Assembly: GCA_003217735.2 (NCBI GenBank)
Contig: CP031585.1
Span: 434,001-498,000, forward strand
Source of the DNA: Marinibacterium anthonyi
Lineage (GTDB): Bacteria; Pseudomonadota; Alphaproteobacteria; Rhodobacterales; Rhodobacteraceae
Direction of reading: 5' to 3'
DNA: 64,000 nucleotides
The position numbers and the translations under genes were made by a program. Shown here piece by piece: positions 49,879 through 59,645 of the stretch (its first letter is position 1; each line of letters starts with the position of its first letter). The notes below the pieces were generated by a model that ran no database searches, was not told the DNA's origin, and saw nothing but the letters and a program-made list of their open reading frames with translations.

Positions 49879-52128
49879 ATGAGTGATTCATCCCGTCGCC
49901 GCCCGCCCGTGGTGGCCGATAAGCGCTACGGCGCGGCGCCCGCCAAGCGGACGCCGACCAAGAGCCAATCCAAGAGCCCGCCAAAAGGCAAGGCCAGTAC
50001 CAAGACGAATGCCAAAGCCGGGGCCAAGCCGACCGGCCGCGCGAAGACCCGCAAGGCCGCCAATGGCGGGTCGGGCGGTGGCGGTGGCGGACGCGGACCG
50101 CTGGGCGTCCTGCGCCGGATCCTGGGGTTCTTCCTGGGCCTCGCCTGGGGGCTCAGCTGGCGCATTGCGCTGATCGTCTTCCTGATCATCGGCGGCGCGG
50201 TGTTCTATTTCTACGCCCAGCTGCCCGATTACACCGAATTGCTGGACGGCCGCGCACGCGGTTCGGTCACCATGCTGGATCGCAACGGCGAGGTCTTTGC
50301 CTGGCGTGGCGAACAATTCGGCGGCGTGGTCACGGCGGACACGGTGTCGCCCAACCTCAAGAACGCGATCGTCGCCACCGAGGACAAACGGTTCTACCGT
50401 CATTTCGGGGTCTCCCCCCGAGGTGTCGCCAGCGCCGTGATGATCAACCTGCGCGAGGGCCGTGGCCCTCTTGAAGGCCACGGCGGCTCGACCATCTCGC
50501 AGCAGACGGCCAAGCTTCTGTGCCTGGGCGTGCCCTACGACCCCGAGGTCTGGAAGGACGAGACCGAATACGAAAACGACTGCCGCCGCACCACGGTCTG
50601 GCGCAAGGTCAAGGAAGCCATCTACGCGATGGCCATGGAGGCGAAGTACTCCAAGAACGACATCCTGACGATCTACATGAACCGCGCCTACCTGGGCGAA
50701 GGCACCCGTGGCTTCGAGGCGGCCAGCCAGCGGTACTTCGGCCATGGCGCCGACAAGGTCTCTCCGGCCGAGGCGGCGATGATGGCGGGCCTTCTGAAGG
50801 CGCCGACGCGCTATGCGCCGACCAACAACCTCAAGCTGTCGCAGGACCGGGCGGCGGTGATCATCGGCCTGATGAACGACCAGGGCTACCTGAGCGCCGA
50901 GCAGGCGAAAGAGGCCCGCGACCATCCGGCGGAACTGTCGGATGCGGCCGCCGAGACGGCGGGCGGATATTTCGCCGACTGGGTGATGTCGTCGGGGCCG
51001 GAATACTTTACCCGCAACACCACCGAGGACGTGATCATTTCCACCACGCTGGACCGCCGCATCCAGAAGGCGGCCGAGGATGCGCTGGACTACGTCTTCT
51101 CCGAGAAGGTCAAGGAAGGCTCCAAGGCGCAGGCCGCGATCGTTGTGATGTCGGCCGACGGCGCCGTGCGGGCCATGGTCGGCGGGCGCAAGAAGCAGTT
51201 CGCGGGCGCCTTCAACCGCGCCACCCAGGCGCTGCGCCAGACCGGATCAAGCTTCAAGCCCTTCGTCTACGCGACCGCGCTGGAACTGGGCTATTCGCCC
51301 AACGACACGGTGGTCGACGAACCCTATTGCCTGGACATCCCCGGGTCGGGCGAATGGTGTCCGAAGAACTACACCAACCAGTACGCCGGCCGGGTCACCC
51401 TGACCCGGGCGCTGATGAACTCGCTGAACATCCCCGCCGTGAAGGTGGCGGAGTCCGTCGGGCTGGACCTGGTGCGCAAGGTGGCGTCCGACTTCGGGAT
51501 CAAGAGCGACCTGGCCGCTGGTCCGGCGCTGGCGCTGGGGGCCTCGGAATCGACGCTGATCGAGATGACGGGCGCCTACGCCGGCATCCTGAACGGCGGC
51601 TCGTCGGTGACGCCTTATGGCCTGACCCAGCTGAAGCTTCTGGGCGACGACACGCCCCTGATGGGCGCGGGCGGCGGTATCGGCGAACGGGTGATCCGCA
51701 CCGAGGCGGCCGAACAGCTGATCTGGATGATGGAAAAGGTCGTCAGCGAAGGCACCGGCCACCGGGCCAAGCTGCCCGACCGCCAGGCGGCGGGCAAGAC
51801 GGGCACCACCCAGGCCGCGCGCGATGCCTGGTTCATGGGCTTCACGGCCGATTACGTCGCCGGCGTCTGGATGGGCTACGACGACAACACCCCGCTGTCG
51901 GGCGTGACCGGCGGCGGCCTGCCGGCCGAGATCTGGCACGAGGTGATGGTGCGGGTGAACGAAGGCCTGCCAGTGCACGACCTGCCGATGCGCCCGCCGC
52001 TGGAGGGCCCGGCGACGGTGGACGCGCCCCAGGCCCAGCAGGCGCCGCAAAACAGCCAGCCGCCGCGCAAGGGTGTCGGCCTGGGCAAGGCCGTGGACAA
52101 TATCCTGAAGGATCTGTTCGGGGGATAA
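49879..52128 (+). CDS. Class A penicillin-binding protein (PBP1A-like)
   Basis: This bifunctional enzyme polymerises and cross-links peptidoglycan. The 749 residues begin with a 90-residue cytoplasmic tail very rich in Lys, Pro, Ala and Gly, then one transmembrane helix (IALIVFLIIGGAVFYFYAQL). The glycosyltransferase domain has ATEDKRFYRHFGV and GGSTISQQTAKLL. The transpeptidase motifs are SSFK (GSSFKPFVYAT, near residue 457), SLN (MNSLNIPA) and KTGTT (near 638). A low-complexity Pro/Gln stretch closes it. The gene stands alone between glnK-amtB and mla genes. Confidence 0.95.
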   Translation: MSDSSRRRPPVVADKRYGAAPAKRTPTKSQSKSPPKGKASTKTNAKAGAKPTGRAKTRKAANGGSGGGGGGRGPLGVLRRILGFFLGLAWGLSWRIALIVFLIIGGAVFYFYAQLPDYTELLDGRARGSVTMLDRNGEVFAWRGEQFGGVVTADTVSPNLKNAIVATEDKRFYRHFGVSPRGVASAVMINLREGRGPLEGHGGSTISQQTAKLLCLGVPYDPEVWKDETEYENDCRRTTVWRKVKEAIYAMAMEAKYSKNDILTIYMNRAYLGEGTRGFEAASQRYFGHGADKVSPAEAAMMAGLLKAPTRYAPTNNLKLSQDRAAVIIGLMNDQGYLSAEQAKEARDHPAELSDAAAETAGGYFADWVMSSGPEYFTRNTTEDVIISTTLDRRIQKAAEDALDYVFSEKVKEGSKAQAAIVVMSADGAVRAMVGGRKKQFAGAFNRATQALRQTGSSFKPFVYATALELGYSPNDTVVDEPYCLDIPGSGEWCPKNYTNQYAGRVTLTRALMNSLNIPAVKVAESVGLDLVRKVASDFGIKSDLAAGPALALGASESTLIEMTGAYAGILNGGSSVTPYGLTQLKLLGDDTPLMGAGGGIGERVIRTEAAEQLIWMMEKVVSEGTGHRAKLPDRQAAGKTGTTQAARDAWFMGFTADYVAGVWMGYDDNTPLSGVTGGGLPAEIWHEVMVRVNEGLPVHDLPMRPPLEGPATVDAPQAQQAPQNSQPPRKGVGLGKAVDNILKDLFGG

Positions 52129-52143
52129 GGCGGTCTGCCGCCT

Positions 52144-52200
52144 GGCGGGGCTTGGCGCCCCGCCGAACCGGCTCCGCCCCGCGCTTGGCGCGCGGCGGAG
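52144..52200 (+). terminator. Two GC-rich hairpins after the PBP gene
   Basis: GGCGGGGC (52144-52151) pairs with GCCCCGCC (52157-52164), and a second stem GCTCCGCC (52170-52177) with GGCGGAGC (52193-52200) and an inner GCGC/GCGC follows. No T run is seen. They lie between convergent genes. Confidence 0.5.
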
Positions 52201-52236
52201 CGTCAGTTCACCGTCCGGTCAGGACGGCCAACTCCG

Positions 52237-52285
52237 GGGACTCAGCCCGGGACTCAGCCCGGGACTCAGCCTTGTACTCAGCCCT
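52237..52285. repeat. 12-bp tandem repeat spanning the mlaC stop
   Basis: On the minus strand GGCTGAGT recurs four times at 12-bp intervals. The first copy contains the mlaC stop codon (TGA, 52280-52278); the others repeat the TGA just downstream. It looks like slippage expansion of the gene end. Confidence 0.7.
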
Positions 52286-52889
52286 GGGCCTTCAGCGCCG
52301 CGATCATCTTGTCGACATTGCCGCCATTCTTGTCCAGCAGCGCGCCGATCTCGGTCCGTTCGGTCAGCAGCAGGTTCACGCCTTCGATGAACATGTTGTA
52401 GAACTTGTCCTGGCCCGACTTGTCGGACACCAGGAACGTCACGTCGAAGGGCGTCTGCCCCCGCAGTTTCACGGTGGACCGGACCTCGTAGCCGGCCTTG
52501 ATCGGACGGGCCGAATTGACCTCGACCTGGCCGCCGATGAATTCGCGGAACCGGCGCCCGTACTTGTTCGAGATATAGGTCGCGAAGGCATCGGTGTACT
52601 GCTTCATCTGCGTCGAGTTGAGCGACCGGGCATCCGGCCCAAGCGCGTAGCGGGCCATGATCGGCACGTCGGCGTAGGTCAGGAACAGCTTCTTGAAATC
52701 GTTGATCATCCCGCTTTCCGACTGCCCGGAGGCGATGACGCGGTTGATCTCGGCCACGACCTTGTCGACGAGCGCGCGCGCCCCCGCTTCGGTCAGGGCC
52801 AGGGCAGGGGAGGTCACGAGCGCGGCAAGGGCGGTGGCAAGCGTACCGGTCAGGCAGAAGCGGCGGGTGAACTGATTATTGGAGCGCAT
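52278..52889 (-). CDS. mlaC: Phospholipid-binding protein MlaC
   Basis: MlaC shuttles phospholipids across the periplasm between MlaA in the outer membrane and the MlaFEDB complex. The 203-residue protein has a twin-arginine-like signal (NNQFTRRFCLTGTLATALAAL), and the Tgt2/MlaC domain: VDKVVAEINRVIASGQSESG, FLTYADVPIMARYALG, DAFATYISNKYGRRFREF and VTFLVSDKSGQDKFYNMFIEGVNLLLTERTEI. Its start overlaps mlaA by 14 bp. MlaFED is not in the window. The stop lies in a tandem repeat. Confidence 0.92.
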   Translation of the reverse strand: MRSNNQFTRRFCLTGTLATALAALVTSPALALTEAGARALVDKVVAEINRVIASGQSESGMINDFKKLFLTYADVPIMARYALGPDARSLNSTQMKQYTDAFATYISNKYGRRFREFIGGQVEVNSARPIKAGYEVRSTVKLRGQTPFDVTFLVSDKSGQDKFYNMFIEGVNLLLTERTEIGALLDKNGGNVDKMIAALKAQG

Positions 52890-53748
52890 AAGGGTCCTCG
52901 TAGGGATCTGAATACGGATCGGCGGCGGCCGCCGGCGCGGCTGCGCCGGTGTCGCCATAGGGGTCCGCGTATGGGTCGGCGTAAGGGTCGTCATAGGGAT
53001 CAAACGCATTACCCGTGCCATCGGATCCCAATTCGAACCGGCGGTTCTGCAGGTAGATCAGGCGCGACTGGGCGTAACTGTCCGCGCTGTCGTACAAAAC
53101 GCTGTCGATCGTGTCCGAATAACGGCCCCGGTCCGACAGCATCTGTCCGCCGTTGGAATACAGCGTCGCGTTGCCCAGCGTGTTGCCGCCGATGAACGAG
53201 AACGGGTTCAGCCAGATGTCGACCATGATGCCCACGGTATCACGTTCGGTGGACGGGCCATAGAACGGCAGTTCCAGGTAGGCGCCTTCCTTGAAGCCCC
53301 AGGTGTCCAGCGTCTGGCCAAAGTCCTTGTCGACCACGGGGATGCCGAATTCCGATGCCGGGTCGGACAGGCCGAACCCGCCGATGGTCGAATTCATCAG
53401 GAACCGTGCCAGCGCCCAGCCGAAGTTCTCGAAGTCGCCCTGCAGCAGGGCGTTGATCATCACCTTGGGCATGCCAAGGTTGTCGGCGAAATAGCCGATG
53501 CTGTCTTCCATCGGATCCGGCACCACGGTCGAGAACCCGATGCCGGCGGGGCGAAAGGCGTATTTGTCGACCGTCAGGTTCAGGTCATGGACCGCACGGT
53601 TCTGATTCTCGTACGGATCGAACACGCCATCGGCGGATGTCGCGCCATCCGGCACCTTGGTACAGGCAGCCATCAGCGGCAGCGCCGCGATCATGGCCAG
53701 TCGGGCAAGACGTGAGGCGCGGGTCGTATCGGGGGAGGAGGTGTTCAA
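52876..53748 (-). CDS. mlaA: Outer-membrane lipoprotein MlaA (VacJ)
   Basis: MlaA removes misplaced phospholipids from the outer leaflet. The 290-residue protein has a lipobox (LPLMAAC) after its signal helix, then FDPYENQNRAVHDLNLTVDKY and the family blocks ALLQGDFENFGWALARFLMNSTIGGFGLSDPA, DFGQTLDTWGFKEGAYLELPFYGPSTERD and LYDSADSYAQSRLIYLQNRRFELG (quoted in parts). An unusual acidic, Tyr-rich tail of DPYADPY repeats, partly coded by 12-bp DNA repeats, ends the protein. It leads the mlaA-mlaC pair. Confidence 0.93.
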   Translation of the reverse strand: MNTSSPDTTRASRLARLAMIAALPLMAACTKVPDGATSADGVFDPYENQNRAVHDLNLTVDKYAFRPAGIGFSTVVPDPMEDSIGYFADNLGMPKVMINALLQGDFENFGWALARFLMNSTIGGFGLSDPASEFGIPVVDKDFGQTLDTWGFKEGAYLELPFYGPSTERDTVGIMVDIWLNPFSFIGGNTLGNATLYSNGGQMLSDRGRYSDTIDSVLYDSADSYAQSRLIYLQNRRFELGSDGTGNAFDPYDDPYADPYADPYGDTGAAAPAAAADPYSDPYEDPYALQ

Positions 53749-53946
53749 TGTAAACCTCTAACGAACAAGTTTATGTCAGACATAATCCGAATTGGCGGAG
53801 GACCCAATGGCCTGTTGGCGAGATATGCATTTTGCACCGGTTTGGGAACGGGGCGTTTCACTTTTCTGCTTTACTGTGCCGATTTGCGCCGTATGCACGA
53901 TCTACGTAATTTATGAATCAGTTTTGATCGAACGGTCTTTGATGTG

Positions 53947-55680
53947 ATGAACAAGGCTCAGCCCCGTCCAGGGGTCGAAGAATTGCGCGCGGCCCGGCGC
54001 GAAAGCCGCGGTCTTTACTGGATGGTCGGCATTTTCAGCTTTTTCGCGAACATGCTGATGCTGACGGGCCCGCTATACATGCTGCAGGTCTACGACCGGG
54101 TGCTTGGCAGCCGGTCCGAGGCGACTTTGCTGGCGCTGTCGCTGCTGGTGGCGTTCCTGTACGGGGTGATGGGGATCCTCGATTATGCCCGCGGGCGGAT
54201 CATGGCCCGCGTCGGCGCGCGCTTCCAGGCGCGGCTTGACCGGCGGGTGTTCGACGCCATGGTGCGCCGCTCGGCGGTCGCGCAGGACAGCCGGGCGCAG
54301 ACCGGGCTGATGGATCTGGAATCGGTGCAGCGGCTGATCGGCTCGCCGGTGCTGATGGCGATCTTCGATATCCCCTGGACGCCGGTCTTCCTGGCCGGGA
54401 TCATGGTGTTCCACCCCTGGCTGGGCTTCCTGGCCCTGGGTGGCGGCGCGCTGCTGATCCTGATCACCTTCCTCAACCAGGCGTTCTCGCGCCGGCCCCT
54501 GCTGAAGGCCAACGCCGCCGGCCAGAAATCCCAGCTGATGTCCGAGGAAATCCGCGGTGAGGCCGAGATCGTGACATCGCTGGGCATGCGCGACGCCGCC
54601 TTCCGCCGCTGGCAGATCGCGCGGGACGAGGCGCTGACAAGCTCGGTGACCGCCAACGACATCACCGGCACCTTCACCTCGATGACCAAATCGCTGCGGT
54701 TGCTGCTGCAATCGGCGATGCTGGGCCTGGGCGCCTACCTGGTGCTGCACAACCAGATGACGGCCGGCGCGATGATCGCCGGATCGATCCTTCTGGGCCG
54801 GGCGCTGGCGCCGATCGAACTGGCCATCGGGCAATGGGCCCTGGTGCAGCGCGGCATGAAGGGCTGGCAGAACCTGGCGGAACTGCTGGGCGCGACCCCG
54901 CCCGAACCGGTGCGCACCAAGCTGCCGACGCCCAAGGCCAAGCTGATGGTGCGGGCGCTGACCGTGCTGCCCCCGGGCGAAAAGCGGGCCACGCTGAAGA
55001 ACCTGAATTTCGACGTCGAACCGGGCGAGGCCATCGGCGTCATCGGTCCCTCGGGCGCGGGCAAGTCGACGCTGGCCCGCGCGCTGACCGGGGTCTGGAT
55101 GCCGGCGGGCGGCTCGATCCGGCTGGATGGCGCGGGCCTGGACCAGTACGGCGCCGACGACCTGGGCCGCCACATCGGCTATCTGCCCCAGCGGGTGCAG
55201 CTGTTCGAAGGCACCATCGCCCAGAACATCGCCCGGCTCAGCGACAATCCCGATCCGGACAAGGTGGTCGCTGCGGCCAGGAAATCGGCGGCGCACGACA
55301 TGATCATCCGCCTGCCCGACGGCTATGACACGCGGGTGACCGCGGGTGGCGGTCGGCTGTCCGGCGGGCAGATCCAACGGATCGGCCTGGCCCGGGCGCT
55401 GTATGACGATCCCCGGATCCTGATCCTGGACGAACCGAACTCCAACCTCGACAACGACGGGTCCGTGGCGCTGAACCACGCGATCCGGGTGCTGAAGGAA
55501 GACGGCCGGTCGGCGCTGATCATGGCGCACCGGCCCGCGGCGATCCAGGAATGCGACCGCCTGCTGGTGCTGGATCACGGCATGCGCGCCGCCTTCGGTC
55601 CCAAGGACGAGGTGCTGCGATCCATGGTGCAGAACCATGCCGACATCAAGAAGACCGCCGCCATGGGAGGTGTGCAATGA
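53947..55680 (+). CDS. Type I secretion ABC transporter (PrtD-like)
   Basis: The 577-residue inner-membrane exporter has a six-helix membrane domain (from RGLYWMVGIFSFFANMLMLT) and a C-terminal ATPase: Walker A GPSGAGKST at 367-375, signature LSGGQIQRIGLARAL, Walker B ILILDEPNS, and the late H in IMAHRPAAI. There is no N-terminal peptidase domain, which fits the PrtD/RTX-exporter group rather than the bacteriocin type. A GTG at 53944 just before ATG 53947 is an alternative start. It overlaps the HlyD gene by four bases. No TolC or substrate gene is adjacent. Confidence 0.92.
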   Translation: MNKAQPRPGVEELRAARRESRGLYWMVGIFSFFANMLMLTGPLYMLQVYDRVLGSRSEATLLALSLLVAFLYGVMGILDYARGRIMARVGARFQARLDRRVFDAMVRRSAVAQDSRAQTGLMDLESVQRLIGSPVLMAIFDIPWTPVFLAGIMVFHPWLGFLALGGGALLILITFLNQAFSRRPLLKANAAGQKSQLMSEEIRGEAEIVTSLGMRDAAFRRWQIARDEALTSSVTANDITGTFTSMTKSLRLLLQSAMLGLGAYLVLHNQMTAGAMIAGSILLGRALAPIELAIGQWALVQRGMKGWQNLAELLGATPPEPVRTKLPTPKAKLMVRALTVLPPGEKRATLKNLNFDVEPGEAIGVIGPSGAGKSTLARALTGVWMPAGGSIRLDGAGLDQYGADDLGRHIGYLPQRVQLFEGTIAQNIARLSDNPDPDKVVAAARKSAAHDMIIRLPDGYDTRVTAGGGRLSGGQIQRIGLARALYDDPRILILDEPNSNLDNDGSVALNHAIRVLKEDGRSALIMAHRPAAIQECDRLLVLDHGMRAAFGPKDEVLRSMVQNHADIKKTAAMGGVQ

Positions 55681-56978
55681 CCGATCGTCGCTTTTCCGCA
55701 CGCCTGCCGCTGACCTTCGGTGTCGCGGCTTTGATCGCGCTGGTCGGGGGCTTCGGCACCTGGTCCGTCATGTCCAACATCGCCGGCGCCATCGTGTCCC
55801 CCGGCCGGATCGAGGTCGATCGCAACCGCCAGGTGGTACAGCACCTCGACGGCGGCGTCGTCAAGCAGATCCTGGTCAAGGAAGGCGATTCGGTCGAGGC
55901 CGGGCAGGTGCTGATCCGTCTGGATGACGAAGTCCTGCGTCCCGAACTGCTGATCACCGAAGGGCAGCTTTACGAGCTGATGGCCCGGCGCGGCCGGCTC
56001 GAGGCCGAACAGGACGGCAAGGAAACGATCGTCTTCGCTCCCGAACTCATCGAGGCCGCCGCCGACCGCCCCGATGTCAACACGCTGATGGAAGGGCAGT
56101 TGCGCCAGTTCGCCGCCAAGAACGAGACGGTCGAACGCGAGACCGAGCAGCTTGAGAAGCGGCGCGGCCAGATCGTCAGCCAGATCGAAGGCATCGTGGC
56201 CCAGGACAAGGCCCTGACCCGGCAGCTGACGCTGATCCAGAAGCGCCTGGACGACCTTAGCCCGGCGGTCGCAGAGGGGCTGGTGCAGGCCGGCATCTTC
56301 CTGGATCTCCAGCGCGAGGCCGCCCGGCTGGAAGGCCAGGTGGGCGAGTTGAAGGCGCAGAAGGCCCAGTCCGAAGGCCGCATCACCGAGATCGACATCG
56401 AGATCCTGAAGCTGGGCAGCCAGCGCCGCGAAGACGCCACCACGCGCCTGCGCGAACTGCAGTACCAGGAAATCGGCCTGGCCGAGGAAGCCCGCTCGAT
56501 GCGCGACAAGCTCGCGCGGCTGGATATCACGGCGCCGGTGTCCGGCGTGGTCTACGGGCTGCAGGTGCATACGCCCCGGTCGGTGATCAGGCCCGCCGAT
56601 CCGGTGCTGTACCTGGTCCCGCAGGACCGGCCGCTGGTCATCGCCGCGCGGATCGACCCGGTGAACATCGACCAGGTGCACCTGGACCAGCGCGTGATCC
56701 TGCGCTTTTCCGCCTTCGATCAACGCCATACGCCCGAACTGATGGGCGTGGTGCGGCTGGTTTCGGCGGATGCGTTCGAAGACGAGGCCAACCAGGTCAG
56801 CTTTTACCGGGCCGAAATCGAACTGGACGAGGGCGAGCAGGAAAAGCTGCCCGACGGTCTGGTCCTGATCCCCGGCATGCCGGTCGAGGCGTTCATTCGC
56901 ACCGCCGACCGCTCGCCCATGGCCTACCTGGTGAAACCGCTGTCGGATTACTTCACCAAGGCCTTCCGCGAAGGGTAA
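55677..56978 (+). CDS. Type I secretion periplasmic adaptor (HlyD/PrtE family)
   Basis: The 433-residue membrane-fusion protein has one N-terminal helix (LTFGVAALIALVGGFGTWSV), a lipoyl-like half-motif (HLDGGVVKQILVKEGDSVEAGQVLIRLDDE), a long coiled-coil hairpin (about residues 110-290), the second lipoyl half (LDITAPVSGVVYGLQVHT) and a beta-barrel ending with the conserved SPMAYLVKPLSDYFTKAFREG. It links the ABC transporter to an outer-membrane TolC. The start overlaps the ABC gene stop (ATGA). Confidence 0.93.
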   Translation: MTDRRFSARLPLTFGVAALIALVGGFGTWSVMSNIAGAIVSPGRIEVDRNRQVVQHLDGGVVKQILVKEGDSVEAGQVLIRLDDEVLRPELLITEGQLYELMARRGRLEAEQDGKETIVFAPELIEAAADRPDVNTLMEGQLRQFAAKNETVERETEQLEKRRGQIVSQIEGIVAQDKALTRQLTLIQKRLDDLSPAVAEGLVQAGIFLDLQREAARLEGQVGELKAQKAQSEGRITEIDIEILKLGSQRREDATTRLRELQYQEIGLAEEARSMRDKLARLDITAPVSGVVYGLQVHTPRSVIRPADPVLYLVPQDRPLVIAARIDPVNIDQVHLDQRVILRFSAFDQRHTPELMGVVRLVSADAFEDEANQVSFYRAEIELDEGEQEKLPDGLVLIPGMPVEAFIRTADRSPMAYLVKPLSDYFTKAFREG

Positions 56979-57189
56979 GGGCGGCACATCCGCCTTCGCA
57001 CTCGCCCGCCTTCGCACCTGCCCGATCCGTCGGCGCCGTCCCTGCGGGCGGCGCCGTCGCACGCCCGTTACATCGCCGCTGTAGCAGGGGCGGGCCGCCA
57101 AATGGGGGCCAATGGTTTCCACTGGTTTCCACCGGCGCGGCATACGGCTAGGGTCTTCGACGAACCCAGCCACAGAAGGAACAGACCCC

Positions 57190-57648
57190 ATGAGCTTTGA
57201 AAGCAAGCTGGCCGAACTTGGCGTGACCCTGCCCGACGCCCCCGCGCCTGCCGCCAATTACGTGCCCTACGTGCTGACCGGCGACACCGTTTACGTCTCG
57301 GGCCAGATATCGGCCGATGCGAACGGCCCGATCCTGGGCAAGCTGGGCGCCGGGATGGACCTCGCCGACGGGGCCGCCGCCGCCAGGTGCTGCGCCATCG
57401 CGCTGCTGGCGCAGGTCAAGGCAGCCTGCGGCGGCGATATCGACCGGCTGGTGCGGGTGGTGAAACTGACCGGCTTCGTCAACTCGACGCCCGATTTCAC
57501 CGACCAGCCCAAGGTGATCAACGGCGCGTCGGACTTCCTGGTCGAAGCCCTGGGCGAAGCCGGCCGCCATGCCCGGTCCGCCGTGTCCGCCGCTTCGCTG
57601 CCGCTGGGCGTGGCCGTGGAAATCGAAGGGATCTTCCAGATCAAATGA
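57190..57648 (+). CDS. RidA-family protein
   Basis: RidA proteins hydrolyse reactive enamines/imines formed by PLP enzymes. The 152-residue protein is of the longer, YjgF-related type: ANYVPYVLTGDTVYVSGQIS, the central LVRVVKLTGFVNSTPDF and ARSAVSAASLPLGVAVEIEGIF. The arginine in RHARSAV matches the substrate-binding Arg. A frame upstream to 57112 is open but ATG 57190 fits the family start. Its stop overlaps the start of the phosphodiesterase gene. Confidence 0.9.
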   Translation: MSFESKLAELGVTLPDAPAPAANYVPYVLTGDTVYVSGQISADANGPILGKLGAGMDLADGAAAARCCAIALLAQVKAACGGDIDRLVRVVKLTGFVNSTPDFTDQPKVINGASDFLVEALGEAGRHARSAVSAASLPLGVAVEIEGIFQIK

Positions 57649-58412
57649 CCAATACCCTGCCGGAGGCGTTCCTGCGCCTGCCCATCGCGCACCGCGCCTA
57701 CCATGACCTCGCCTCCGGCCGGCCGGAAAACGGCCTTTCTGCGATCGACGCCGCCGTGGCGGCGGGCTACGCGATCGAACTCGATTTGCAGATGTCGTGC
57801 GATGGCAAGGCGCTGGTGTTCCACGATGACGACCTGGACCGTCTGACCGGCGCCACCGGCCCCGTCTCGGCGCTTACCGCGGCCAAGGCCAACGCCACGG
57901 CCCTCACAGGCGGTGCCGCGCAGGACATCATCCCGACGCTGTCCCAGGTGCTGGACCGCGTGGCCGGCCGGGTGCCGCTGCTGATCGAGATCAAGGATCA
58001 AAGCCGGGGCGCCGGCATCGGCCCGCTGGAAGCGGCCACCGCGCAAGCGCTGCAAGGCTACGACGGCCCCGCCGCCGTGATGTCCTTCAACCCCGACTCG
58101 GTCGCCGAAATGGCGCGCCTGGCCCCTTGGATCCCGCGCGGCCTGACCACCTGCGACTATGACCCCAGGGACTGGCCGCTGGATGCGCAAACCTGCGCCC
58201 GCCTGCGCGAGATCCCGGATATCGACCGCACCGGATCAAGCTTCATCAGCCATTTCCACAAGGACCTGGACCGCCCGCGCGTGCAGCAGTTGCGCGCTGC
58301 CGGCCTGGCGATCTTCTGCTGGACGATCCGCTCGCCCGAGGAAGAGGCAGCGGCGCGCCGCAGTGTTCACAATATCACGTTCGAAGGGTATCCCGCACCG
58401 CACCCCGCTTGA
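57645..58412 (+). CDS. Glycerophosphodiester phosphodiesterase
   Basis: The 255-residue TIM-barrel enzyme hydrolyses glycerophosphodiesters to an alcohol and glycerol 3-phosphate. The catalytic elements are visible: IAHRAYHDLASGRPENGLSA (His and Arg, then the PEN metal glutamate), YAIELDLQMSCDGKALVFHDDDLDRLTG (E-x-D metal ligands and the second His), LLIEIKDQS and CWTIRS near the end. There is no signal peptide, so it is cytoplasmic. ATGA overlap with the RidA gene implies one operon. Confidence 0.92.
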   Translation: MTNTLPEAFLRLPIAHRAYHDLASGRPENGLSAIDAAVAAGYAIELDLQMSCDGKALVFHDDDLDRLTGATGPVSALTAAKANATALTGGAAQDIIPTLSQVLDRVAGRVPLLIEIKDQSRGAGIGPLEAATAQALQGYDGPAAVMSFNPDSVAEMARLAPWIPRGLTTCDYDPRDWPLDAQTCARLREIPDIDRTGSSFISHFHKDLDRPRVQQLRAAGLAIFCWTIRSPEEEAAARRSVHNITFEGYPAPHPA

Positions 58413-58457
58413 AGACCTGCGCCCCAACGCCACATTCTGGGGCAGAACGGAGACCCC

Positions 58458-59645
58458 ATGGATCAGGCACAGATCGAAGTCCAGGTGCACGGATCGCTGT
58501 CGGATATCCCGCCCGGCGAATGGGACGCCTGCGCCTGCCCGGAAACGGCGGACGGCGGGCGGCCCCTGGATCCCTTCACCACCCACCGGTTCCTGAAGGC
58601 GCTGGAAGACAGCGGATCGGTCGGGCGCGGCACCGGCTGGACTCCGCAATACCTGACCGCGCATCTTGACGGCCAGATGATCGCCTGCGCGCCGCTGTAC
58701 GCCAAAAGCCACAGCCAGGGCGAATACATCTTCGACCACAACTGGGCCCATGCCTACGAAGGCGCCGGCGGGCGGTATTACCCGAAACTGCAGATGGCCG
58801 TGCCCTTCACGCCGGCCACCGGCCGGCGGTTCCTGGTGCGCGACGGCTATGACGGCATCGGCCAGTCGGCGCTGGTGCAGGGGGTGGTCCAGCTGGCGTC
58901 GAACAACAACGTGTCGTCGGTGCACATCACCTTCTGCACCGGGGCCGAGGCCGAGATGGGCGAACAGATGGGCCTGATGGCGCGCGCCACGCAGCAGTTC
59001 CACTGGCTGAACGACGGCTATGCCGATTTCGATGCGTTCCTGAATTCCCTGTCCTCGCGCAAGCGCAAGAACATCCGCAAGGAACGCCGCCAGGCCAACG
59101 ATTTCGGCGGCGAGATCGTCATGCTGACCGGTGACGACCTGCAGCCCGAACACTGGGACAGCTTCTGGCGCTTCTACCAGGACACCGGGTCGCGCAAATG
59201 GGGCCACCCCTACCTGACGCGCCAATTCTTCGACCTCGCGCAGGACCATCTGCGCGACGACATCCTGCTGGCGCTGGCCATCGACGAAGACGTCCCCATC
59301 GCCGGCGCGCTGAACTTCATCGGGCGCGACACGCTCTACGGCCGCTACTGGGGCTGCATCGAACATCACCCCTGCCTGCATTTCGAACTGTGCTACTACC
59401 GCGCCATCGATTTCGCCATCGACCACCGCATGGCCCGCGTCGAAGCCGGCGCGCAGGGCGAACACAAGCTGGCCCGCGGATATCTGCCCAGCCTGACCCA
59501 TTCGCTGCATTGGGTGGCCGACCCGGGTTTCGCAAAGGCCGTCGCGAACTATCTGGAAGCAGAGAGGGACGCCGTCGAGGAGGAAATCGAGATCCTCACC
59601 GAATACGGCCCCTTCCGCAAAGCCCAGGTGGAGGAACAGGAATGA
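58458..59645 (+). CDS. GNAT/FemAB-like acyltransferase family protein (PF04339 type)
   Basis: The 395-residue protein fits the peptidoglycan-biosynthesis/GNAT-like family: [12 protein letters not shown]-type opening, [29 protein letters not shown] near residue 85, [21 protein letters not shown] near 200 and [27 protein letters not shown] near 300 (quoted in parts). It is cytoplasmic and probably transfers an acyl or aminoacyl group; the substrate is unknown. It overlaps the following pterin dehydratase gene by four bases, and the preceding phosphodiesterase gene lies 45 bp upstream. Confidence 0.85.
   Translation: MDQAQIEVQVHGSLSDIPPGEWDACACPETADGGRPLDPFTTHRFLKALEDSGSVGRGTGWTPQYLTAHLDGQMIACAPLYAKSHSQGEYIFDHNWAHAYEGAGGRYYPKLQMAVPFTPATGRRFLVRDGYDGIGQSALVQGVVQLASNNNVSSVHITFCTGAEAEMGEQMGLMARATQQFHWLNDGYADFDAFLNSLSSRKRKNIRKERRQANDFGGEIVMLTGDDLQPEHWDSFWRFYQDTGSRKWGHPYLTRQFFDLAQDHLRDDILLALAIDEDVPIAGALNFIGRDTLYGRYWGCIEHHPCLHFELCYYRAIDFAIDHRMARVEAGAQGEHKLARGYLPSLTHSLHWVADPGFAKAVANYLEAERDAVEEEIEILTEYGPFRKAQVEEQE

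Noticed and set aside
50520-53195. An 891-codon open frame on the plus strand overlapping the PBP and mla genes
   Set aside because: It is in the third-base-rich shadow frame of the PBP gene, has Arg/Gly/Pro-rich composition and no recognisable domain; the PBP, mlaC and mlaA frames are clearly real.
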